Positions 1 to 5,795 of a stretch of 5,795 nt of DNA are shown one piece after another; positions within the stretch are counted from its first letter, which is position 1, and each line of letters opens with the position of its first letter. The stretch is from positions 1 to 5,795 of the forward strand of contig JADZDV010000192.1 of NCBI GenBank assembly GCA_020850915.1. The letters run 5' to 3'. Below the pieces are notes generated by a model. That model worked only from the letters and a program-made list of their open reading frames with translations, did no database searches and had not been told where the DNA came from. Origin of the DNA: Chloroflexota bacterium. GTDB lineage: Bacteria; Chloroflexota; UBA6077; JADZDV01. The position numbers were made by a program, and so were the translations under genes.

Positions 1-897
1 CGCGTCTTCGGCTGCGACGGCCGGAGCGAGATGGGAGTAGATGACGCTGAGGCTCGTGCCGATGCCCTTGATGTCGACCAGGCGCGTCTGCGCCACGAAA
101 CGGGGGTCTTCTCCGGTGATGAACGACGAGAGCTTCCACTCCTCGAAGTACTCGCCCATGGTGGGAATCATCGTCAGCAGGGCGGTGAAGGCATCCTCGG
201 CCGTGGGCTCCCACTCGCCGATCGCCGTATTCAGCTCCGACGTGGCGTCGTTCATCGCCTGCGCCGCGGCCAGGAAGACGTGCGCGTCGGGGAGGACCTC
301 GCCCAGCTCGTCCTCGCCGTCCCCGTTCAGGTCCGCCCGCTCCGCCGTGTACTCCGGCACCGTGCCCCACAGGGTGGTCTCGAGTACGTGGTGGAAGATG
401 TTGCCGGGGCTCTCGATCACCCGCCCGTCATCCAGGTTCAGGCTCCACTCGACGGCCTCTTCCGGGGCCTCTGCAGCCGGCGGTCCGGCGTCGATCCACG
501 TGTCGTAGTACGAGAGCGAGGGAACGCCGGCGACGATGCCCTCGACGAGCTCGTAGTCGTTGTGGGCGAGGATCCACCGCTCCTTGGCGCCGCCGAGGAG
601 CTCGACCAGCTCGTCCTGCCCGCCGGCCCAGGCGGCTCCGTAGTCGAAGCCGCTCCCCTCGACGAGCTCGAAGTACGCCTCGGCGTCGGCGAGCATCGCG
701 GCCGTGCTCTCCCGCATCTCGGCTCCGTGCTCGATCAGGTAGTCCTTGATGCCGGTCACGTCGGCCTGGCCGATCGCCGCCGGTGCCGTCGAGGCGGCCG
801 TGGACGTGGGCGCAGACTCGCTCCCGCCGCCGCAGGCGGCCAGCGAGATCGCCACCGCCGGCACCGACACCAGCGCCGCCGCAATTCGCATCAACAT
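1..897 (-). CDS. EfeO/EfeM-like imelysin (M75) family iron-uptake lipoprotein, 3' end outside window
   Basis: 299 residues are visible and no stop codon is reached at the left edge. The N-terminus is a lipoprotein signal: a hydrophobic stretch at about residues 4-20 and a lipobox LAAC at 19-22, so Cys22 would be lipidated and the protein anchored outside the membrane. A Ser/Thr/Ala-rich linker (about 23-44) follows. Residues 45-299 are helical and look like an M75/imelysin domain. FHHVLETTLW (168-177) fits the family HxxE motif with His170 and Glu173, and the 250-290 region (EYFEEWK, then FVAQTRLVDIKGI) resembles the family C-terminal half. There is no room for the N-terminal cupredoxin of E. 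coli EfeO, so this is the EfeM-like, M75-only form. The family is thought to bind iron and pass it to the FTR1 permease, which is encoded directly upstream with a 2-base gap. Residues 189-200 resemble an EF-hand loop. The start ATG at 897 is preferred over the ATG at 891 because of its Shine-Dalgarno spacing. Family assignment is by motif and context only. Confidence 0.8.
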   Translation of the reverse strand, partial: MLMRIAAALVSVPAVAISLAACGGGSESAPTSTAASTAPAAIGQADVTGIKDYLIEHGAEMRESTAAMLADAEAYFELVEGSGFDYGAAWAGGQDELVELLGGAKERWILAHNDYELVEGIVAGVPSLSYYDTWIDAGPPAAEAPEEAVEWSLNLDDGRVIESPGNIFHHVLETTLWGTVPEYTAERADLNGDGEDELGEVLPDAHVFLAAAQAMNDATSELNTAIGEWEPTAEDAFTALLTMIPTMGEYFEEWKLSSFITGEDPRFVAQTRLVDIKGIGTSLSVIYSHLAPAVAAEDA

Positions 898-899
898 CG

Positions 900-3272
900 T
901 CACGCTCCCTTCCCTCCTGCCGGGATTCCGGGTTGAACAGTGGTTCGTTGGGCCCGCCAGCGGCTGTAGGCGAACGTGGCCGCGACGAGCAGCAGAAACA
1001 GCGCCTGTGCGAGCGTGGTCTCGACCGTGGGGAAGATGCCGAGCGTCTCCATCAGGAGCGCGTTCTCGGGCACCCAGTCGAGCAGGGTGGCGTTGACCAC
1101 TCCGGCTTCCTGCAGCTCCCGGATTCCCGCACCGGTGAGGCTGAACGCGAGCACCAGCAAGAGCAGCCCGGTGACCGTGAAGAACGCCTTCAGCGGCAGC
1201 CGTACGCTCAGGCGCAGAATGGCGTAGGCGATGGCCAGGACCACCGCCGAGCCGACCAGGAAGCCGAGCAGGACCGGCATCGGCTCGGCGTCGAAGAGCA
1301 GCGCCTGATAGAACAGCGCCGTCTCGAACCCCTCCCGGTAGACGACCGTGAACCCGAGCGCGGCCAGGGCCAGCGCCGATCCGCTCGTGACGGCCTTGCC
1401 GACCTTTCCCTTGATGAAGGTCATCCAGTCCAGGATGTAGACCTTGTGGAAGAGCCAGTTGGTCACGTAGAAGAGGACGGCGACGGCGAGCAGGGAGGCG
1501 ATGCCCTCGACCAGCTCACGGTTGGAGACGCTGATCGAGATCAGGCTCTGCGCGGCCCACCAGGTCAGCACGCTGAGCAGGATCGCGGCCAGCACTCCGG
1601 CGTAGATCCAGGCGGTGTACCTCCGGGGGCCTCGCGTGGCCCGCAGGTAGCCGAGGATCGCTCCGACGATCAGGACCGCCTCCAGCCCCTCGCGGAGGAT
1701 GATCACGGCGGACTGGGTCGCTGCCGAGATACCGCTCACGCCCTCGGCCAGGAGACCTTCCGTGTCGGCCAGTTTCGCCTTCAGGACCGCGGCGCTGGCC
1801 TCGATCTCACCGGGCGCGGCCTCCTCCCGTAGCAGCGTCGCCAGGCCCTTGTGACCGCCGGCCCCTTCCCAGAACAGACCCTCCAGCTCGCGGCTCGTGA
1901 CCGGGGCACGGTGGACGAGGCTCAGCTCGGGCCCGCTCTCGAACACGGCATAGGCCTCCACTCGCGCTCGCTCCGCCTCCTCGTAGCGACCCTGCCGCGC
2001 TGCCGCCAGCAGCTCGTCGAGCAGCGTGTCGATGATCGTGAAGTCCGCCGCCGACCCGTCGGTCTCGGCCTCGACCCCGAACGTCGTCTCGACCAGGAGC
2101 AGCGCTTCCCCGACCAGCTGCTCGACCCGCTCGGTCTCGCCCAGGTCGGCCAGCACTGCCTGGAGCTCGGCCAGCAGCTCCTCGAGGCGCTCCGCCGCGC
2201 GGCTGTCCCTGGCCACCAGGACGGAGCGCAACTCCTCGAAAATGCCCTGTGCCTGGTCGAGGAACGTCCGTGCTTCCTGGTATTCGATCGGACTCGTGAT
2301 CTCCCCGTCCCGCACGCCGTCCCGGTACTCGACGTAGACCAGGTCGAGGAACGTGTGGAGCAGGGTCGCGCGCTCGGCGAGCTCGGCGTCCGTCAGGTCG
2401 ACCGGCTGGTAGTCGGCGAGCAGCAAACGGGCCGAGGCGATGCTCCTGTCGACGGCCCGCCAGTCCGCGCCTACGGCCGCTTCCTCCAGGGCCGCCAGGG
2501 CTCCGGCTAGAGCCGCCGCAGCGTCGTCGCCGCGCTTCTTCGCGAAGTCTCCGCGCACGATCTCGAAGTAGCCGCTCGCCAGGCCGGCCCACTCGGCAGC
2601 ACGGGTGGCGAAGCCCTTCTCGGCCGCAGCAGCCAGGCTGGTCAGTGCATCGCGCAGGCGGAAGGAGTAGGCGTCGCGCAGGTCGTTCTCGACCGCAGCC
2701 ACGGTTTCCGGCAGCGACCGGCGTCCGTCCTGGAGCGCAGCAAGGGCACGGGCGGCTCCGCTGCCCGCCGTCGCGACCTTCGTCGCGTCGCGGTACTCGC
2801 GCAGGCGAAGCCAGCGGGTAGCCCCCTCGATGTCACCCTCGCTCAGGCTGCCGAGCGCGGCCGTGTAGCTGCCCCGTAGGAGCGTTGCCCAGAGCTGTCC
2901 GCGGGCGGCAGCCAGGGCCGGAGCGTCGCCGGCAGCGGCGGCGGCGCGCGCCTCGTCGAGGACCTCGACGGCAGCGCGATCGGCGTCGGGGGCCAGGGTG
3001 GAGAGGTCGGGCTGGAGTACCTGGACGTACCTGGAGCCGGCCTGGGCGAGCAAGGCGGCAGCCGAGTCGTAATGGCCTCCCGTCCGCTCAGCGCGTTCCG
3101 CAGCGTAGAGGTGGTCCTGGGCCTCGAAGCCCAGCTCGCGGATCTCCTCGGCCGCCTGCCAGGGAGCGGAGCCCTGCGCGGACGCGATCGTGCTGCCCGA
3201 GAGGGCGCAGACAGCCGCCGACAGGACGAGCGCACGGAGGAAGACGCACCGATGCGGGCCGATTCGCTGCAT
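900..3272 (-). CDS. FTR1-family iron permease (EfeU-like) with long extracytoplasmic N-terminal region
   Basis: 790 residues. Integral membrane iron permease, inferred to import ferric (or newly oxidised) iron with the lipoprotein encoded next to it. Residues 1-33 are a signal peptide (hydrophobic core about 11-26, likely cleavage after ASA at 30-32). Residues 34-510 are Ala/Glu/Leu-rich and predicted helical; the part around 425-480 resembles the segment that precedes the permease in many bacterial FTR1 proteins. The FTR1 core follows with about seven membrane helices (near 517-541, 554-578, 590-607, 632-657, 666-689, 696-715, 752-770). It carries the two REGxE iron motifs, REGLE at 527-531 and REGFE at 646-650, plus a conserved-looking GIRELQEAG at 716-724. 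E. coli EfeU is the core alone (about 276 residues), so the ectodomain is large. There is no CxxCH haem site. The start is secure: the next in-frame codons upstream reach a stop at 3344 with no ATG, GTG or TTG between. No Shine-Dalgarno precedes the ATG. Confidence 0.93.
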   Translation of the reverse strand: MQRIGPHRCVFLRALVLSAAVCALSGSTIASAQGSAPWQAAEEIRELGFEAQDHLYAAERAERTGGHYDSAAALLAQAGSRYVQVLQPDLSTLAPDADRAAVEVLDEARAAAAAGDAPALAAARGQLWATLLRGSYTAALGSLSEGDIEGATRWLRLREYRDATKVATAGSGAARALAALQDGRRSLPETVAAVENDLRDAYSFRLRDALTSLAAAAEKGFATRAAEWAGLASGYFEIVRGDFAKKRGDDAAAALAGALAALEEAAVGADWRAVDRSIASARLLLADYQPVDLTDAELAERATLLHTFLDLVYVEYRDGVRDGEITSPIEYQEARTFLDQAQGIFEELRSVLVARDSRAAERLEELLAELQAVLADLGETERVEQLVGEALLLVETTFGVEAETDGSAADFTIIDTLLDELLAAARQGRYEEAERARVEAYAVFESGPELSLVHRAPVTSRELEGLFWEGAGGHKGLATLLREEAAPGEIEASAAVLKAKLADTEGLLAEGVSGISAATQSAVIILREGLEAVLIVGAILGYLRATRGPRRYTAWIYAGVLAAILLSVLTWWAAQSLISISVSNRELVEGIASLLAVAVLFYVTNWLFHKVYILDWMTFIKGKVGKAVTSGSALALAALGFTVVYREGFETALFYQALLFDAEPMPVLLGFLVGSAVVLAIAYAILRLSVRLPLKAFFTVTGLLLLVLAFSLTGAGIRELQEAGVVNATLLDWVPENALLMETLGIFPTVETTLAQALFLLLVAATFAYSRWRAQRTTVQPGIPAGGKGA
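905..917 (-). promoter_or_regulatory. Ribosome binding site of the imelysin lipoprotein gene, inside the permease 3' end
   Basis: On the minus strand a purine-only run, GGAGGGAAGGGAG, ends 7 bases before the ATG at 897 and lies within the last codons of the permease gene. The permease stop TGA (902-900) is separated from this ATG by only two bases (TGA-CG-ATG). This favours the first of the two closely spaced ATGs and points to translational coupling of the two proteins. Confidence 0.75.
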
Positions 3273-3274
3273 AG

Positions 3275-3296
3275 GCTGTAAGGGCGCACTTATAGC
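3275..3296. promoter_or_regulatory. 22-bp imperfect palindrome, candidate operator of the iron-uptake operon
   Basis: The plus strand reads GCTGTAAG, GGCGCA, CTTATAGC. Pairing about the centre gives 9 of 11 matching pairs (mismatches G/T at position 4 and G/A at position 9). It ends 2 bp from the permease ATG (3272) and contains the only plausible -10 element on that strand. I cannot match it to the IdeR/DtxR consensus (TTAGGTTAGSCTAACCTAA) or to a classical Fur box, so the regulator is unknown. Binding by an iron-responsive repressor is inference from position. Confidence 0.4.
3289..3294 (-). promoter_or_regulatory. Possible -10 element for the permease operon
   Basis: The minus strand reads TATAAG, one base from the TATAAT consensus, in an otherwise very GC-rich region. 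It would place transcription start roughly 10 bases before the ATG at 3272, leaving almost no leader and fitting the lack of a Shine-Dalgarno site. There is no convincing -35 hexamer at the usual 16-18 bp spacing (CCGCAG at 17 bp), so the call is weak. Confidence 0.3.
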
Positions 3297-3346
3297 TGGT
3301 GTCAGGGCATCCTGCGGACCGGGTGGCCCGATCAGGGCGGATCATC

Positions 3347-3361
3347 TGTGCCTCCGGCACA
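3347..3361. repeat. Short perfect inverted repeat in the divergent intergenic region
   Basis: TGTGCC, then a 3-base spacer TCC, then GGCACA: six perfectly paired bases per arm. It lies between the two divergent starts, about 70 bp from each start codon or leader frame. It could be an operator half or a small RNA hairpin in the kinase transcript if that starts upstream of it. No T-run follows on either strand, so it is not an intrinsic terminator. Confidence 0.3.
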
Positions 3362-3389
3362 CGGTCGAGGCAGAAGTAGGATCTGAGCG

Positions 3390-3434
3390 ATGAGCGGCGG
3401 CAGCGGCCTCATTGCCGGGAAAGCTCCGTCGTGA
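3390..3434 (+). CDS. Possible 14-codon leader reading frame before the sugar kinase
   Basis: An ATG at 3390 opens a 14-residue frame (MSGGSGLIAGKAPS) ending in TGA at 3432-3434, which overlaps the kinase GTG start as GTGA. AGGA at 3378-3381 lies 8 bases before this ATG and could be its ribosome binding site. The same bases also fit TAGGAT (3377-3382), the actinobacterial -10 type TAGRRT, which would put transcription start at about the ATG itself. The peptide resembles nothing I recognise; if translated, its likely role is to couple initiation to the kinase. Chance occurrence is quite possible. Confidence 0.25.
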   Translation: MSGGSGLIAGKAPS

Positions 3435-4393
3435 CCGTCGTCACCCTCGGCGAGACGATGATCCGGCTGTCGCCTCCCCGAGGCGACTTGCTGGTCGACG
3501 CGCAACGGCTCGATCTGCTGATCGGCGGGGCCGAGGCGAACGTCGCCGTGGCGCTGGCGGCGCTCGGCGTTGCGGCGCGGTGGCTCGGTGCGTTGCCGCG
3601 AAACCCGCTCGGCGAACGGGTCGCCTCGAGCCTTGCCGCTGCGGGTGTCGACGTCTCCCGCGTCGTCTGGCGCGACGAGGGCCGGGTCGGGTTGTACTTC
3701 GTCGAGGACGGGGTCTCGCCGCGTCCGGCCCGGGTCCTGTACGACCGTGCGGGGTCGGCCATGACGACGATGACCGCGGACGATCTCCCGGACGACGCCC
3801 TCGAGGGGGCCAGTCACGCCGTCGTGTCGGGGATCACGGCGGCGCTTCGACCCGACGGCGCCGCGCTGGCGCAGGCGTTTCTCGCCCGGGCCGCCGGGGC
3901 CGGGTGCCGGCGCATCGTGGACGTCAACCATCGGGCCCGGCTGTGGGACGCCGCCGAGGCGGCCGTCGTGCTGGCAGACCTCGTCCGGGAGGCGGAGGTC
4001 GTCTTCTGCTCCGTGTCGGACGCGCGCTCGGTGTTCGGCCTCGACACCACGGTGGCGGAGCTCGCCGGGGTGCTGCAGCGTGAGATCGCGACGGGCGCCG
4101 AGCTCGTCATCGTCACCGACGGCGCGCGCGGCGCGACCGCGTGGCATGCGCAGGCCGGGGCGTTCGAGGCCGGCAGTCATCAGGTCGAGTCGATCGACCC
4201 GATCGGCGCGGGCGACGCGCTCGTGGCAGGTGTCGTCTGGGGCGAGCTCGCCGGGTACCCTCCCGCCGAGGCGCTGCGGGCCGGGATCGCGCTCGCTGCG
4301 CTCGCCTGCACGGTCAGAGGCGACCACGCGCGCTTCGACGAGACGGCGGTTCGAGCCGTCCTCGACGGTGTCGGCGTGAAAGCGCTGCGGTAG
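3431..4393 (+). CDS. PfkB-family carbohydrate kinase, probable 2-keto-3-deoxygluconate kinase
   Basis: 320 residues, full length for the ribokinase/PfkB family. Cytoplasmic ATP-dependent sugar kinase. Visible signatures in order: GE near the start (7-8), the sugar-site glycine motif GGAEANVAVALAALG (32-46), YDRAGSA (104-110), DVNHRARLW (164-172), the nucleotide-site TDGARGA (229-235), and DPIGAGDA (256-263), whose Asp262 should be the catalytic base. The N-terminal motif, the RVGLYFVE (85-92) to YDRAGSA segment and D-x-N-x-R-x-x-LW are like KDG kinases, which phosphorylate 2-keto-3-deoxygluconate in Entner-Doudoroff-type or uronate catabolism; fructokinase or another PfkB specificity is not excluded. 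GTG start at 3431, with GGGA (3417-3420) 10 bases upstream. It is divergent from the iron operon and no other sugar-pathway gene is in the window, so substrate cannot be drawn from context. It stops 7 bp short of the convergent CoA-binding gene. Confidence 0.85.
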   Translation: MTVVTLGETMIRLSPPRGDLLVDAQRLDLLIGGAEANVAVALAALGVAARWLGALPRNPLGERVASSLAAAGVDVSRVVWRDEGRVGLYFVEDGVSPRPARVLYDRAGSAMTTMTADDLPDDALEGASHAVVSGITAALRPDGAALAQAFLARAAGAGCRRIVDVNHRARLWDAAEAAVVLADLVREAEVVFCSVSDARSVFGLDTTVAELAGVLQREIATGAELVIVTDGARGATAWHAQAGAFEAGSHQVESIDPIGAGDALVAGVVWGELAGYPPAEALRAGIALAALACTVRGDHARFDETAVRAVLDGVGVKALR

Positions 4394-4400
4394 GCCCGCC

Positions 4401-4919
4401 CTATTCCGGCAGGCGCATCGCGAGTCGGCTCGTGACCAGGCCCGTGTTGAGGCCGATCGTGCGCAGGCCGCCGAAGAGCCGTGCGTGCTCGATCTTGCAG
4501 CACCGGTCCATGACCACGTCGAGGCCGGCTGCGCGTGCGATCTCGCCCGCTTCCTCGCTGATCACGCCGAGCTGGAGCCAGAGCACCTTCGCGTCGATCG
4601 CGGCGGCCTGCTCGGCGAGCGCAGGTGCTTCCCGGGCGGGCCGGAACACGTCGACGATCTCGATCGGGCGGGGATGCGCGGCAGCCGCTTCGTGCAGGTC
4701 GGCATACACGGGGCGGCCGAGGATCTGCTCGCCGGCCCGGGCGGGGTTGACCGGCACGATGTCGTAGCCGTTCGCGTCGAGGTAGATGGCGGCGAAGGAG
4801 CTGGCGTTGTAGTAGTTCGTGCTCAGCCCGACCATCGCGATCGTCCGGTACGTGGTCAGGATGCGGAAGCGGTCGGCAACCGTCAGCCCTAGTTCGTTCC
4901 GCTCGCCGACGGCGCTCAC
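4401..4919 (-). CDS. CoA-binding domain protein (CoA_binding_2 / YccU-like)
   Basis: 172 residues, covering essentially one Rossmann-type CoA-binding domain. Visible family marks: nucleotide-fold opening TIAMVGLSTN (26-35), IVPVNP (54-59), EQILGRPVYADL (64-75), VDVFRP (89-94), AKVLWLQLGV (110-119), and VMDRCCKIEHARL (136-148), followed by the family-like tail GLNTG (156-160). It is expected to be a cytoplasmic protein that binds CoA or an acyl-CoA; the family has no settled enzymatic role. GTG start at 4919, six bases after the stop of the sulfhydrylase gene, with AGGGA (4933-4929) nine bases upstream inside that gene, so the two are very likely one transcript and translationally linked. The tandem Cys140-Cys141 is a little unusual: I recall a hydrophobic residue at the second position in many relatives. 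Function beyond CoA binding is not inferable from sequence. Confidence 0.87.
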   Translation of the reverse strand: MSAVGERNELGLTVADRFRILTTYRTIAMVGLSTNYYNASSFAAIYLDANGYDIVPVNPARAGEQILGRPVYADLHEAAAAHPRPIEIVDVFRPAREAPALAEQAAAIDAKVLWLQLGVISEEAGEIARAAGLDVVMDRCCKIEHARLFGGLRTIGLNTGLVTSRLAMRLPE

Positions 4920-4925
4920 GCGACG

Positions 4926-5795
<870 letters not shown>

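Noticed and set aside
31..936. Open frame of about 300 codons on the plus strand, antisense to the lipoprotein
   Set aside because: Low-complexity Arg/Gly/Val-rich translation with no recognisable motif. The minus-strand frame has a lipobox, an HxxE motif and a coupled start.
783..1832. Long open frame on the plus strand, antisense to the permease gene
   Set aside because: It is rich in Arg, Gln, Gly and Pro without any domain, and mirrors the opposite-strand reading of a GC-rich gene. The minus-strand frame here has clear membrane helices and REGxE motifs.
3332..4327. Long minus-strand frame antisense to the kinase
   Set aside because: It is a GC-rich shadow with an Arg/Pro/Asp-rich product and would cross the divergent intergenic region. 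The kinase frame has all PfkB signatures.
4394..4400. Possible bidirectional terminator between the convergent kinase and CoA-binding genes
   Set aside because: Only 7 bp separate the two stop codons, and I see no stem-loop with a T-run there or just inside either gene end.

Overview
This is a high-GC bacterial window holding five protein-coding genes, with almost no non-coding DNA apart from one 158-bp divergent intergenic region. The gene content and style (G/C-ending codons, GTG starts, tight gene spacing, a lipobox lipoprotein paired with an FTR1 permease, a MetY plus CoA-binding protein pair) suggest an actinobacterium, perhaps of the Thermoleophilia type, or a Chloroflexi-like lineage. 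There is no rRNA or marker gene here, so this placement is inference only.

Layout. (a) 1-3272, minus strand: an iron-uptake operon, transcribed right to left. It opens with a long FTR1-family iron permease (signal peptide, about 480-residue extracytoplasmic helical region, seven-helix FTR1 core with two REGxE motifs). Two bases after its stop comes an EfeO/EfeM-like imelysin (M75) lipoprotein, whose 3' end lies beyond the left edge. (b) 3273-3430: divergent control region. It has a 22-bp imperfect palindrome abutting the permease start, a short hairpin, and a possible 14-codon leader reading frame in front of the next gene. (c) 3431-4393, plus strand: a PfkB-family sugar kinase, most like 2-keto-3-deoxygluconate kinase. 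(d) 4401-5795, minus strand: the C-terminal two thirds of an O-acetylhomoserine sulfhydrylase (MetY), whose 5' end is beyond the right edge. It is followed after 6 bp by a CoA-binding (Rossmann, CoA_binding_2) protein. The kinase and the CoA-binding gene converge tail to tail with a 7-bp gap.

How the genes work together. The permease and lipoprotein should form a two-part EfeU/EfeO(M)-type importer: the lipoprotein presents iron at the outer face of the membrane and the permease moves it inward. No cupredoxin, haem c site or DyP peroxidase is visible, so the oxidation step, if any, is unassigned. MetY makes homocysteine (or, in some enzymes, cysteine) from O-acetylhomoserine; the CoA-binding protein is probably co-translated with it but has no proven role. 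The kinase looks like a stand-alone gene.

I do not see a clearly undescribed system. The points most worth a second look are the palindrome sitting on a start codon that has no Shine-Dalgarno sequence, and a calcium-loop-like motif inside the imelysin domain.
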